64,000 nt of DNA from Chitinophaga caeni (GTDB lineage Bacteria > Bacteroidota > Bacteroidia > Chitinophagales > Chitinophagaceae), in contig NZ_CP023777.1 in assembly GCF_002557795.1 (NCBI RefSeq), positions 868,001 to 932,000 on the forward strand. Reading direction: 5' to 3'. This document shows, in pieces, positions 9,181 to 17,533 of this stretch. The notes under the pieces were generated by a model. The model saw only the letters and a program-made list of their open reading frames with translations. It had not been told where the DNA came from and ran no database searches. Positions within the stretch are counted from its first letter, which is position 1, and the number at the start of each line of letters is the position of its first letter. Position numbers and translations under genes: made by a program.

Positions 9181-9696
9181 ATGGCTGAAATAAATCAACA
9201 CCCATCCCTCGATGGGAATAGTAAAAACAGGAGCAAGAAACATTCAACAAGGGTTGATATGACGCCGATGGTTGACCTTGGTTTTTTGCTGATTACCTTC
9301 TTTATGCTCACGGCAATGTTGGCAAAACCTAGGACTATGAATCTTGTAATGCCCGCCGATGGGCCACCCATGCCGATATCTTCCAGCAAATCATTAACAG
9401 TCATCTTGGCCGATCAACACAAAGTTTATTATTACGAAGGAGAAAATATCGAACAAATACAGGAAACCAATTTCAGTCCGGCGAAAGGAATCGGGGAAGT
9501 TTTAAGATGGAAAAAGAAACTGGTAGCCGATAAATACGGAGATGCATCTTCACTAATGGTCATCATAAAACCAACCGATCAATCCGTTTACAAAGACTAT
9601 ATTGACATAATGGATGAAATATCAATTAATGATATAAGAAAATACGCTACCGTAAAAATAGATTCTATTGAAATTGCTTTACTACAAAACAAGTAA
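9181..9696 (+). CDS. ExbD/TolR family biopolymer transport protein (orphan)
   Basis: A 171-residue protein with a short basic cytoplasmic N-terminus, one transmembrane helix with the family's conserved aspartate (MTPMVDLGFLLITFFMLTA, about residues 24-43) and a periplasmic domain. ExbD works with ExbB and TonB to use proton motive force for outer-membrane transport. Here there is no exbB or tonB next to it, so it is an orphan paralogue. The open frame extends upstream to 9100, but that part crosses the 9118-9144 hairpin and lacks homology to ExbD N-termini; ATG 9181 (MAEINQH) is preferred. A terminator follows at 9735. Confidence 0.85.
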   Translation: MAEINQHPSLDGNSKNRSKKHSTRVDMTPMVDLGFLLITFFMLTAMLAKPRTMNLVMPADGPPMPISSSKSLTVILADQHKVYYYEGENIEQIQETNFSPAKGIGEVLRWKKKLVADKYGDASSLMVIIKPTDQSVYKDYIDIMDEISINDIRKYATVKIDSIEIALLQNK

Positions 9697-9734
9697 CCTA
9701 ACTATTGTTGTAACTCCACTAAGCAAACACGATA

Positions 9735-9764
9735 CAGCAGCCTTCTTTTGTGGGCTGCTGTTTT
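9735..9764 (+). terminator. Intrinsic terminator of exbD
   Basis: CAGCAGCC (9735-9742) pairs with GGCTGCTG (9753-9760), followed by TTTTG. It lies upstream of, and argues against, any translation start before 9814 for the next gene. Confidence 0.75.
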
Positions 9765-9813
9765 GATTGGATACTTTGAAAAGCCGTATCTTTATTATTC
9801 CAAAATAAATATT

Positions 9814-10770
9814 ATGGCTAATGTTAATTCAATCCCAACGGTAGATCTCTCCCTATTCACCAGCGGAGATGCGCAGCAAAAAGCAGCATTTGTACAACAA
9901 CTTGGAAAAGCCTACGAAGAAGTAGGTTTCGTGGCCGTTAAAAATCATGGCATCCCCGATGCATTGATAGAACAATTGTATAAACATGTCCAAGAATTTT
10001 TTTCGCTGCCATTCGATGTAAAAGAACAATATGAAATTCCGGAGCTTGCGGGCCAAAGAGGCTATACATCTTTCGGTAAAGAACACGCCAAGGGTTTCGA
10101 TGCCCCGGATCTGAAAGAATTTTTCCAATTTGGACAAACCGTGATTGACAGTGATCCTATTCAATCCGAATACCCTAATAATGTTCAAGTGCGGGAAGTC
10201 CCCAAGTTTTCACCGACCATGGAAGAAGCTTACCGTTACTTCGAAAGATCGGGGAAATCATTATTACAAGCCATCGCTATCTACTTGGGCTTGGATCAAT
10301 ATTATTTCGATGATAAAATACATAATGGGAATTCCATTTTAAGAGCAATACATTACCCTCCCATTACTCAAGAACCAAAATCCGCTATCCGCGCTGAACA
10401 GCATGAAGATATTAACCTGATTACATTATTGGTAGGCGCCTCTGCCGATGGGCTCGAAATTTTGGACAAACAAGATCACTGGGTGCCGGTTACATCCTTA
10501 CCGGAACAGATCGTGGTGAACGTTGGCGATATGCTACAAAGGCTCACCAATAACCGCCTGAAAAGTACCACGCACCGGGTGGTAAATCCACCCAGGGAAA
10601 AGTGGGGCACATCCCGTTTTTCCATTCCATTCTTTTTACATCCCAAGTCCGAAATGGATCTCAGCAGCCTGCAAAGCTGCATATCTGAAAATAACCCATT
10701 GCAATACGAACCTATCACAGCTGGAGCATACCTCGATGAACGGTTAAGGGAAATCGGCCTGAAGAAATAA
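9814..10770 (+). CDS. Isopenicillin N synthase-like 2-oxoglutarate/Fe(II) oxygenase
   Basis: A 318-residue protein with the DIOX_N domain (IPTVDLSLF..., about 1-120) and the 2OG-FeII_Oxy jelly roll. Iron ligands are visible as HED (EQHEDINLITLL) and the distal His in KSTTHRVVNPP; the 2-oxoglutarate/carboxylate-binding R-x-S is in RFSIPFF. The family includes IPNS, ACC oxidase, gibberellin and flavonoid oxygenases; substrate cannot be assigned. The open frame begins at 9748 but crosses the exbD terminator, so ATG 9814 (MANVNS) is chosen. Confidence 0.88.
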   Translation: MANVNSIPTVDLSLFTSGDAQQKAAFVQQLGKAYEEVGFVAVKNHGIPDALIEQLYKHVQEFFSLPFDVKEQYEIPELAGQRGYTSFGKEHAKGFDAPDLKEFFQFGQTVIDSDPIQSEYPNNVQVREVPKFSPTMEEAYRYFERSGKSLLQAIAIYLGLDQYYFDDKIHNGNSILRAIHYPPITQEPKSAIRAEQHEDINLITLLVGASADGLEILDKQDHWVPVTSLPEQIVVNVGDMLQRLTNNRLKSTTHRVVNPPREKWGTSRFSIPFFLHPKSEMDLSSLQSCISENNPLQYEPITAGAYLDERLREIGLKK

Positions 10771-10791
10771 GAAATTGTATTTCAATATAGG

Positions 10792-10832
10792 TTCCCGGTT
10801 TTGTTTAAATTCTAATTGAACAAAACCGGGAA
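10792..10832. terminator. Strong 14-bp hairpin after the oxygenase gene
   Basis: TTCCCGGTTTTGTT (10792-10805) pairs perfectly with 10819-10832. No clear T-tract follows on either strand, so termination efficiency is uncertain. Confidence 0.5.
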
Positions 10833-10925
10833 ATCATGATACTCGTCAATTTGTGGCCCCTTTAGATGAAAATCCGCGTACAATTACTTATTTTCGGCTG
10901 ATAGAACCTTATAACTGAGTAAAAT

Positions 10926-12122
10926 TTGTTTCTAAGACACCTTACTTTCTTGCGAGCTGTTTTGTTGCACAGCATCTCTGCCTATGGAGGTCCGCAGGGG
11001 CACCTGGCAATGATGATGAAAACTTTCGTGCAACAACGCAAGGATGTTACGGAAAAGGAACTGATGGAATATACAGCCTTTTGCCAGCTACTACCGGGTG
11101 CATCATCTTCCCAAACCTTAACGTTAATCGGTTATAAAAGGGGCGGCATACCCTTGGCAATAGTCACGCTATTGATCTGGATTTCACCCGCCTGCTTATT
11201 AATGGGTTCCCTTAGCTTTTTACTACAATATTTCGACAAGCAAGCTTTACATCAAGATATTTTCAAGTACGTGCAGCCAATGGCGGTAGGTTTCCTATTA
11301 TTCGGCGGTATCAAAGCGTACAAGATCAGCGTAAAAAACATCGCTACATTTTTTATTGCAATTTTTTCCCTGGTCATTGCATTATTCTTTAAATCACCTT
11401 GGACGTTTCCTGCCTTGATCATCATCGGTGGGGTCATTTCCAATTTCTCTAATAAAAGGATCCCCGATTTAGAGGAGAAACCGAAAAAGATCCAATGGAA
11501 CAATCTATGGTTGTTCGCATTAATCTTCATCCTCGCGGGTGTCTTATCGGAAGTAGCGCGTACGAATGATTGGATCACCAGGAGACCGTTCAACCTTTTT
11601 GAGAACTTTTACCGTTTCGGCAGCCTTGTATTCGGCGGCGGCGATGTACTCATCGCGATGATGTTGGAACAGTATGTATCGCGCGAGAAAACACAATATT
11701 TATCTGCTGAAGAATTATTGACCGGTGTCGGTATTATGCGGGCAATTCCCGGGCCTACATTTTCGGTAACTGCGTATGTAGGTGGTATGGTTATGCGCAA
11801 CTTCGGAACAGGTTACCAGTTATTGGGTTGTATGATTGCACCGGTAGCCATCTTTTTACCAAGCTTATTGTTAGTACTGTTTTTCTTCCCGATCTGGCAA
11901 AACCTGAAGAAACACGTTGTGATTTACCGGGCATTAGAAGGTATTAATGCCGTAGTGGTTGGCTTAATGTGGTCGGCTACCTTCATCTTCATCTCGGCAA
12001 TCACGATGAATTGGTACAACATAGCCTTCATGTTAGGCGCCCTGCTGATCTTACTTTACACCAAGATTCCTTCCCCGGTTATCGTGTTGGCCTGCATCCT
12101 TTTGGGCTGGTTGTGTAAATGA
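10926..12122 (+). CDS. chrA: Chromate transporter, ChrA family (two-domain)
   Basis: A 398-residue multi-pass membrane protein with two homologous CHR domains. The first carries [13 protein letters not shown] and [21 protein letters not shown]; the second repeats the pattern as [16 protein letters not shown] and [17 protein letters not shown]. Long-chain ChrA proteins export chromate in other bacteria. An in-frame stop at 10920-10922 leaves only TTG codons (10926, 10953, 10965, 10968) before the first conserved helix; 10926 is chosen because FLRAVLLHS belongs to the domain. No chrB-like regulator is adjacent. Actual substrate is not proven by sequence. Confidence 0.9.
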   Translation: MFLRHLTFLRAVLLHSISAYGGPQGHLAMMMKTFVQQRKDVTEKELMEYTAFCQLLPGASSSQTLTLIGYKRGGIPLAIVTLLIWISPACLLMGSLSFLLQYFDKQALHQDIFKYVQPMAVGFLLFGGIKAYKISVKNIATFFIAIFSLVIALFFKSPWTFPALIIIGGVISNFSNKRIPDLEEKPKKIQWNNLWLFALIFILAGVLSEVARTNDWITRRPFNLFENFYRFGSLVFGGGDVLIAMMLEQYVSREKTQYLSAEELLTGVGIMRAIPGPTFSVTAYVGGMVMRNFGTGYQLLGCMIAPVAIFLPSLLLVLFFFPIWQNLKKHVVIYRALEGINAVVVGLMWSATFIFISAITMNWYNIAFMLGALLILLYTKIPSPVIVLACILLGWLCK

Positions 12123-12243
12123 TCTTGAAATTTTCAAATGAGCCTATCCAAAAACCTACTTGGTTCTAGCTTCGAAGCAACAAGTATTCGAAACCCGGGC
12201 GCGTTTTTTGTCAATCCTTTCCCAAAATACCCAAAACATTTGC

Positions 12244-12269
12244 TGGTTCGAGCTTCCAAGCTCGCACCC
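12244..12269. repeat. Dispersed palindrome (TGGTTCGAGCTT family), copy at 12.2 kb
   Basis: A near-perfect 12-bp inverted repeat, TGGTTCGAGCTT-CC-AAGCTCGCACC, in the interval after chrA. The same palindrome heads each unit of the tandem array at 31.8-32.9 kb, and the about 60 bp to its left (ATTCGAAACCC ... CCAAAACATT) also resembles the sequence to the left of that array. Confidence 0.7.
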
Positions 12270-12352
12270 ACGAACAATTGAGGTCATTTTCCGAAAATTA
12301 AGATAAAAGGCATTCAACAACCAGATGCATCCAGTCCGCTCCGCGCATAATA

Positions 12353-13528
12353 TTATTTAGCCGAAAAACGGTATTCACAAGTATGCGTATATGTTTGCCC
12401 TGGCTCTAACCTTGTACTTGGGAAATTAGGTTGATTAGGCGTGTTAGGAAAATGCTGAGTTTCCATGCAGAAAGCTTCCCTGAAGCGGTATGCTTTATGT
12501 AGCTTCCCTGTGTCTGCACCGGTTTGAAAGTTGCCGGTATAAAATTGCAAACCCGGCTCGGTTGTCCATACTTCCATGGTTCTCCCGCTTTTAGGCTCGT
12601 AAACGGTTGCAGCTAATGATAGATTTCCCTGTTGATTATTTAATACCCAGTTATGATCATAACCTTTTCCGAAACGGACCTGGTCAAAAGTACTATCCAA
12701 TGCATCCGAAATTTTAGTAGGGTTGGTGAAATCCATCGGCGTATTTTTTACCGGTGCAATGATGCCAGTAGGAATAAATTCGTCATCTATAGGCGTGTAC
12801 TTATCGGCATTTATCGTTACGATATGATCTTCTATGCTGCCATTTCCCGCGCCGTGCAAGTTAAAGAAGGAATGATGGCTCAGATTCACCTGCGTTGGTT
12901 TATCGGTGATGGCTTTATAATGAATCCTGAAGATATTATTCTCAGTTAGGGTATAAACCATCGTTACATCCAGGTTCCCGGGGAAGCCCTCTTCACCATC
13001 GATGGAGCGGTAATGAAATACGAGGCTGCTGCTATCTGGCTGGCTCACTTCCCAAACAACGCTATTGAAGCCACTTTTGCCGCCGTGCAAAGTATTATTA
13101 CCATTATTAGAATACAGGTGATAGGTTTTACCATCCATGGTAAATTTACTTTTGCCTATTCGGTTGGCAAACCTTCCTACAACACCTCCATAATATTTTT
13201 CCGCGGCATTAAAGTACCCTCCAATATGATCAAAGCCCAATACGACATCTTCCGGCAAGCCATTTTTGTCCGGCACTAACAAGGATACTACCTTGGCGCC
13301 GTAGTTGGTCACCGCCATCTTCATCCCGTGCGAATTTCGCAAGAAATACAAGGCAACGGGATTGCCACCTATCGTCGTATCAAACTTCTTAGCATCCAGC
13401 ATAAAAGAATCGTAAGCAGGGGCTAGTGAATCTTGCATACCAGTACCCGTATTCTTAGAGCTGGGAGAATTTTGGCAGGCTAAAAATACAAGGCTGCATA
13501 TTGCTACAAAAAGTGAGGAACGTATCAT
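12353..13528 (-). CDS. galM: Aldose 1-epimerase (galactose mutarotase), lipoprotein
   Basis: A 391-residue mutarotase that interconverts alpha and beta anomers of galactose or glucose. A lipoprotein signal (SLVFLACQNS) places it on the membrane facing the periplasm, usual for Bacteroidota sugar-processing versions. Motifs: NYGAKVVSLLVPDKNG near the start, GRFANRIGKSKF (substrate-binding NR), NNTLHGG, the catalytic-type His in LSHHSFFNLHGAG, and EPGLQFYTGNF and ETQHFPNTPN near the end with the conserved Glu. It stands alone between a repeat region and the DHS-like gene. Confidence 0.93.
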   Translation of the reverse strand: MIRSSLFVAICSLVFLACQNSPSSKNTGTGMQDSLAPAYDSFMLDAKKFDTTIGGNPVALYFLRNSHGMKMAVTNYGAKVVSLLVPDKNGLPEDVVLGFDHIGGYFNAAEKYYGGVVGRFANRIGKSKFTMDGKTYHLYSNNGNNTLHGGKSGFNSVVWEVSQPDSSSLVFHYRSIDGEEGFPGNLDVTMVYTLTENNIFRIHYKAITDKPTQVNLSHHSFFNLHGAGNGSIEDHIVTINADKYTPIDDEFIPTGIIAPVKNTPMDFTNPTKISDALDSTFDQVRFGKGYDHNWVLNNQQGNLSLAATVYEPKSGRTMEVWTTEPGLQFYTGNFQTGADTGKLHKAYRFREAFCMETQHFPNTPNQPNFPSTRLEPGQTYTHTCEYRFSAK

Positions 13529-13617
13529 TAGACTTTGGCTTTAAATTAAATTCAAAATGATGCGGAGTATTTACCCGCCTTGAAAACTACAAAAAAAATC
13601 CAAAAATGTACCCTATA

Positions 13618-13656
13618 TAAAAAAAACGGTCGACCAACTTACCCGTGGCCGACCGT
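13618..13656 (-). terminator. Intrinsic terminator of the DHS-like gene
   Basis: On the minus strand an 11-bp stem (one G-U type mismatch) starting ACGGTCGGCCA is followed by eight T. Confidence 0.85.
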
Positions 13657-13679
13657 AATACATATGATCAAGGATTGAA

Positions 13680-14654
13680 TTACCAACCCAATAAATAAGC
13701 GAAAATCAAAGGTGCAACGATGGTTGCATCAGATTCAACGATAAACTTAGGCGTATCGATATCTAATTTACCCCAGGTGATTTTTTCGTTGGGAACAGCG
13801 CCGCTGTAAGAACCATAAGAAGTGGTAGAATCAGAAATCTGGCAGAAATAACTCCAGAAAGGAACATCTTTCCATTCCAAATCTTGGTACATCATCGGCA
13901 CAACGCAGATCGGGAAGTCACCGGCGATGCCACCACCAATTTGGAAGAAGCCGACACCTTTACCGGCCGAGTTGGCGCGGTACCATTCGGTTAAAAACAT
14001 CATGTATTCGATACCGCTTTTCATGGTAGCCGTTTTCAGCTCGCCCTTGATGCAGTAGGAAGCGAAGATATTACCCATGGTAGAATCTTCCCATCCCGGC
14101 ACGATGATCGGAATATTTTTCTCGGCAGCGGCCAGCATCCAGCTATTCTTTGGATCGATCTCGTAATTTTCTTTCATTACGCCGCTTAAGAGCAATTTAT
14201 ACATGTACTCATGCGGGAAATACCTCTCACCTTTATCATCGGCATCTTTCCATATTTTATAAATATGTTTTTGTATGCGGCGGAATGCTTCTTCTTCAGG
14301 GATACAAGTATCTGTAACGCGGTTAAACCCTTGTTCTAATAATTCCCATTCTTCCTTCGGGCTAAGATCACGGTAATGGGGCACCCTTTTATAATGCGTA
14401 TGGGCAACGAGATTCATGATATCTTCTTCCAGGTTAGCGCCCGTGCAAGAGATGATATCAACTTTTCCGGCGCGGATCATTTCCGCGAAAGAAATCCCCA
14501 ATTCGGCGGTACTCATGGCACCGGCGAGGGTTACCATCATTTTACCACCTTCCAGCAAGTGAGTTTCATAACCCTTAGCAGCATCCACCAAGGCCGCGGC
14601 ATTGAAATGGCGGTAATGATGTTGGATAAATTGAGAAACAGGTCCCTTATTCAT
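13680..14654 (-). CDS. Deoxyhypusine synthase-like protein
   Basis: A 324-residue member of the deoxyhypusine synthase family. Visible elements: NAAALVDAAKGYETHLLEGGKMMVTLAGAMS (NAD-binding start), ISCTGANLEEDIMN, IGGGIAGDFPI, and a C-terminal WGKL with Lys296, the position of the catalytic lysine in eukaryotic enzymes (WGKI). In eukaryotes and archaea the enzyme modifies eIF5A with the aminobutyl part of spermidine; bacteria lack eIF5A, and bacterial relatives are thought to act on polyamines or other substrates. Monocistronic with its own terminator. Family is certain; substrate is not. Confidence 0.9.
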   Translation of the reverse strand: MNKGPVSQFIQHHYRHFNAAALVDAAKGYETHLLEGGKMMVTLAGAMSTAELGISFAEMIRAGKVDIISCTGANLEEDIMNLVAHTHYKRVPHYRDLSPKEEWELLEQGFNRVTDTCIPEEEAFRRIQKHIYKIWKDADDKGERYFPHEYMYKLLLSGVMKENYEIDPKNSWMLAAAEKNIPIIVPGWEDSTMGNIFASYCIKGELKTATMKSGIEYMMFLTEWYRANSAGKGVGFFQIGGGIAGDFPICVVPMMYQDLEWKDVPFWSYFCQISDSTTSYGSYSGAVPNEKITWGKLDIDTPKFIVESDATIVAPLIFAYLLGW

Positions 14655-14743
14655 GATTTACAAGTATTTTATATAAATGCTTAAGACCGCAAAGTTAAGG
14701 GAATGTCGGGATATTGGGCAGGTGATTTAAAAGCTTAAAACGC

Positions 14744-14777
14744 ATAAAAAAATCCCGGCATATGAAATACCGGGATT
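14744..14777 (-). terminator. Intrinsic terminator of the PepSY-like gene at 14825
   Basis: AATCCCGG (14751-14758) pairs with CCGGGATT (14770-14777). Read on the minus strand the stem is followed by seven T. Confidence 0.85.
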
Positions 14778-14824
14778 CAATTAACAGTTTAATTCAGTTT
14801 TAACACATACACATCTAGTAGTTG

Positions 14825-15280
14825 TTAAGCCTTACGCAATTTTTGCATAATGCTCAAAGCCCCACCCGGATGCGCTTTTACAACTTTCCATTGAGTTGTA
14901 TTTTCTAACGTAATTACATAGCTGACTTGACCGGACACCGTATATTCTACGATGTTCCTAATGTTTTCATTAGGGTAACGGTTCATGAGCCTGGTGATAA
15001 CAGGCAATGGAAGATCGCTATCAGAAATGTAGCGGGAGGTAGCCAACAAATTACCATGCTTATCGAAATGCGCGGTAACTTTGGTTTCCTTAATAGTGAA
15101 GCGAGCAACATAACTATCTTTGCTGTCGCTGGTGTACCAGGTTACATCGGAGGCACCCACGAATTCTTCGTTGAATGTATCCATTACCTTCTGGTTACTA
15201 ATAGACTTGCTATCCTTGGCAAAAGTTGAATTTGCGATCAATAGGGTAGCAATACTTAAAATGGCGATTAGTTTTTTCAT
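14825..15280 (-). CDS. Secreted PepSY-like protein
   Basis: A 151-residue exported protein. The signal peptide MKKLIAILSIATLLIANSTFA sets the start at 15280; the frame extends upstream to 15352, but that part overlaps the -7 element TACTTTTG at 15322-15329. The mature part has VTWYTSDSKDSYVARFTI, VTAHFDKHGNLLATSRYI and a C-terminal LENTTQWKVVKAHPGG, matching the PepSY-like DUF2874-type fold of Bacteroidota periplasmic proteins, as for 7974-8414. No function is known. Its own promoter and terminator indicate a single-gene unit. Confidence 0.8.
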   Translation of the reverse strand: MKKLIAILSIATLLIANSTFAKDSKSISNQKVMDTFNEEFVGASDVTWYTSDSKDSYVARFTIKETKVTAHFDKHGNLLATSRYISDSDLPLPVITRLMNRYPNENIRNIVEYTVSGQVSYVITLENTTQWKVVKAHPGGALSIMQKLRKA

Positions 15281-15321
15281 GGCGGAAAAATTTTTTGTTT
15301 CGCATAATTTTATTGCTGATA

Positions 15322-15329
15322 CAAAAGTA
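15322..15329 (-). promoter_or_regulatory. -7 promoter element for the PepSY-like gene
   Basis: Minus strand reads TACTTTTG, an exact TAnnTTTG match, about 42 bp upstream of the start codon. Confidence 0.6.
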
Positions 15330-15603
15330 GTACGTGTTGTGACGGGCGGCAAGAAATACTGTAAGAGTGGCGGAGCATGATTAATTGAGTGTTAAGCGTG
15401 TTATCACACTTATAAAAAAAGGGGGTAAAAAGCTCCCCAAAACACTTACTGGAAGCAGTGTTGCGCGGAATTAAAAATAGTTTCAAAATGCCCCGTTAAG
15501 CTTTTGTTAAACTCAAAATCTGGTACCATTGGTAAAGGGGTATTAAGGTGTTACAAAAGCGGACACTATTGTTCATTTTTATACCCTCACCATCAAATTA
15601 TCT

Positions 15604-15611
15604 TATATTTG
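15604..15611 (+). promoter_or_regulatory. -7 promoter element for the gene at 15694
   Basis: TATATTTG, an exact TAnnTTTG match, about 83 bp upstream of the start codon. Confidence 0.55.
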
Positions 15612-15693
15612 AAAATAGCTTCCGGGAATCATTGTCATAACAATTACCTCCGAAATCTAGCATGTGTAAGGACTAATAATAGAAACGTTTCAA

Positions 15694-16290
15694 ATGAATT
15701 ACCTGGCCCACGCTTACTTATCTTATCATGATCCCGCTATAATGACGGGAAACTTCATCGCGGATTTCGTAAAAGGAAAAAATTGGATGAAATTCAGCCC
15801 CGCTATACAACAAGGCATCTTGTTGCACAGGGCTATAGATGAGTTTACGGATCATCATAAAGCGACTCTCGCTGCCAAGGAATTTTTCAAGCCGGTAGTT
15901 GGCTTGTATAGCGGTGTATTTACCGATATCCTGTTCGATCATTTCTTAGCGAATGATGCCACGCGGTTCCCGGGCAAGGAGCTCCAAGAATTTGCACAAG
16001 AAGCTTATAACGTCTTAAATACACACCAACCAATACTCCCTGCTGCCTTTGAAAGGATTTTCTTTTATATGCAACGGGAGAACTGGCTGGTCGGATACGG
16101 AACAAGGCAAGGTATTTTTCAAACTTTTAAAGGTGTTAGCCGGAGAGCCAAATATCTTACAGTACCCCCTGAAAAAACATTCGCTGTATTCGAAGCAAAT
16201 TATTATGCCCTGGGAGATCAATATAAAATGCTTTTCCCCGAAATGGAAGATTTTGTTAAAATCTATGCCAGTCAGCATTTTAGCAAATAA
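15694..16290 (+). CDS. Acyl carrier protein phosphodiesterase family (DUF479/AcpH-like)
   Basis: A 198-residue protein of the DUF479/AcpH family, which in E. coli removes the phosphopantetheine arm from acyl carrier protein. Characteristic residues are MNYLAHAYLS at the start, MTGNFIADFVKG, GILLHRAIDEFTDHH (metal-type His/Asp) and GVFTDILFDHFLA. The family is an HD-like metallo-hydrolase. Homologues of about 195 residues are common in Bacteroidota, usually unlinked to fatty acid genes, as here. Family confident; enzymatic role in this organism inferred. Confidence 0.85.
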   Translation: MNYLAHAYLSYHDPAIMTGNFIADFVKGKNWMKFSPAIQQGILLHRAIDEFTDHHKATLAAKEFFKPVVGLYSGVFTDILFDHFLANDATRFPGKELQEFAQEAYNVLNTHQPILPAAFERIFFYMQRENWLVGYGTRQGIFQTFKGVSRRAKYLTVPPEKTFAVFEANYYALGDQYKMLFPEMEDFVKIYASQHFSK

Positions 16291-16398
16291 TTTGTTATTT
16301 TAGATTGCTGATTATGCCGATTGCCATTCAATTTTTGGCAATACATGTATAAACACATAATTTTACATTGACAACAACTCCAACAACAAAATTTTACC

Positions 16399-17028
16399 AT
16401 GATGAAAAATAAGTTATTAGCGCTGGGTATGTCCGCATTCCTAGTTTGTGCAGCATTGATTTCCAATGGTCAAGATAAAAAACTGCCACCTTTGGATCAA
16501 AGCCCCATGGATATGGCATATTATCCTCCGATGTATCCTTACCTAGTAAAGTTGAAAGGTCAGCCTGGCAACCTTGTAGCCCGTGTTATATACAGCAGGC
16601 CGCAAAAGAAAGGGCGTAAGATCTTCGGTGAATTGGAAGAATATGGAAAGGTATGGCGCTTGGGAGCGAATGAAGCTACCGAAGTAGAATTTTATCAACC
16701 TGTTTCCATTGGCGGCAAAAACATTGCTAAAGGCAGGTATACTTTATATTGTATACCAACAGCTAATAACTGGACAATCATCTTGAATAAAGAAACCGAC
16801 ATCTGGGGCGCTTATAAATACGATGAGAAGTTAGATGTTGTCCGTACATCAATCCCGGTAACAACAACAGCTAACGAGGTAGAAGCATTAACCATGATAT
16901 TCGAAAAAGCCCCGGGAGGCGCCAATTTGGTAATGGCTTGGGATAAAAGCCAGGTAAGTTTACCGATCAAGTTTAACGATATGGCTAGCAATACCATGAA
17001 AAAAGGTAAGGCTACCGCGAAGAAATAA
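16399..17028 (+). CDS. DUF2911 domain protein, secreted
   Basis: A 209-residue exported protein: signal peptide (MMKNKLLALGMSAFLVCAALISNGQ), then the DUF2911 domain with ARVIYSRPQKKGRKIFGELEEYGKVWRLGANEATEVEF and GRYTLYCIPTANNWTIILNK. The domain is widespread in Bacteroidota and has no established function; it looks like a beta-sandwich. The C-terminus is lysine-rich. A strong terminator follows at 17051. Confidence 0.88.
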   Translation: MMKNKLLALGMSAFLVCAALISNGQDKKLPPLDQSPMDMAYYPPMYPYLVKLKGQPGNLVARVIYSRPQKKGRKIFGELEEYGKVWRLGANEATEVEFYQPVSIGGKNIAKGRYTLYCIPTANNWTIILNKETDIWGAYKYDEKLDVVRTSIPVTTTANEVEALTMIFEKAPGGANLVMAWDKSQVSLPIKFNDMASNTMKKGKATAKK

Positions 17029-17050
17029 CCTGGTTACCAGGTAAATAAAA

Positions 17051-17083
17051 AAAGCGTCTTGAACAACAAGACGCTTTTTTTAT
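17051..17083 (+). terminator. Intrinsic terminator of the DUF2911 gene
   Basis: AAAGCGTCTTG (17051-17061) pairs perfectly with CAAGACGCTTT (17067-17077), with a T-tract. Confidence 0.92.
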
Positions 17084-17143
17084 TTGATATATTCCTACGC
17101 CGCTACAGGATATAAACGTCTCCCGATCGCAGCAACTCTTTAA

Positions 17144-17202
17144 GAAGAAAAAAGCGGTAAGAATACCGCCTTCAGAAATTTTAACCATATCCTATGAAAA
17201 AC
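17144..17202 (-). ncRNA. Candidate small RNA, copy A
   Basis: Predicted from architecture. About 7 nt after the -7-like element TAATTTCA (minus strand, 17209-17216), a roughly 60-nt transcript would begin AGGTTTTTCATAGG, contain GATATGGTTAAAATT unpaired, and end in the hairpin GCGGTA/TACCGC followed by TTTTTTCTTC. The first 28 nt are identical to copy C at 33.7 kb. The reading frame starting at ATGGTTAAAATT is not conserved between copies through the hairpin, so an RNA is more likely than a peptide. No transcript evidence is available. Confidence 0.5.
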
Positions 17203-17249
17203 CTGACATGAAATTAGGCTAAATTACTATACAAGGGAAGCACATTCTC

Positions 17250-17279
17250 GTGAACGCATTAAAAAACCTTGTGAGTGCA
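17250..17279 (-). promoter_or_regulatory. Paired LytTR-like boxes of copy A
   Basis: Minus-strand boxes TGCGTTCAC (17250-17258) and TGCACTCAC (17271-17279) start exactly 21 bp apart, and the nearer box ends exactly 33 nt before the -7-like element. The LytTR consensus is [TA][AC][CA]GTTN[AG][TG] in direct repeat with about 12 bp between. Confidence 0.5.
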
Positions 17280-17533
17280 TTAAAATTCCCTTTTTCTGCA
17301 AAACCTCCCAGGTTAATTCCCCCTAAATTTTCCTGCATCATTTTTTCAGCGCTGAGAGCCATTAACATATAATTTACATTTAGCAATAATGTTTAAAAAC
17401 TTCATATAGTTATGGATAGTATTATGACCCGGCGCTCTCACGCTGTCGAATACACTCTTTTTTTGTGTACCTTTAGCTACTTGGAAAGAATCGGATATAG
17501 ATTGCGTTTTAACCAATGAAAAATTAAGTCACC

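Larger units (their letters stand above)
15281..15693. other. Divergent intergenic region with promoters on both strands
   Basis: Apart from the two -7 elements (15322-15329 minus, 15604-15611 plus) nothing is recognised. A short open frame at 15504 lacks any protein feature. Confidence 0.5.
17029..17533. other. Intergenic region with candidate LytTR-controlled small RNA (copy A)
   Basis: Holds the DUF2911 terminator, then a minus-strand unit (terminator hairpin, conserved block, -7-like element, paired boxes) described separately. The last about 200 bp before the trans-sulfuration gene contain an imperfect long-range inverted pair (GCGCTGAGAGCC and GGCGCTCTCAC, 17350-17447) that may form a leader structure; no known riboswitch class is recognised. 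Confidence 0.5.

Noticed and set aside
12244..12269. GGTTCGA-containing sequences considered as tRNA T-loops
   Set aside because: They are the arm of a palindrome; no acceptor stem, D-arm or anticodon arm can be found around them.
15504..15731. Open frame of 75 codons overlapping the start of the ACP phosphodiesterase-like gene
   Set aside because: No recognisable feature, contains the promoter of the next gene and overlaps its start in another frame.
17144..17202. A peptide starting ATGGTTAAAATT in the three small-RNA-like copies
   Set aside because: Reading frames differ between copies after four codons and run through the terminator hairpin without a shared stop.
17340..17533. SAM or cobalamin riboswitch ahead of the trans-sulfuration gene
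   Set aside because: Only a weak long-range inverted pair is visible; none of the conserved core sequences of those riboswitches were found.
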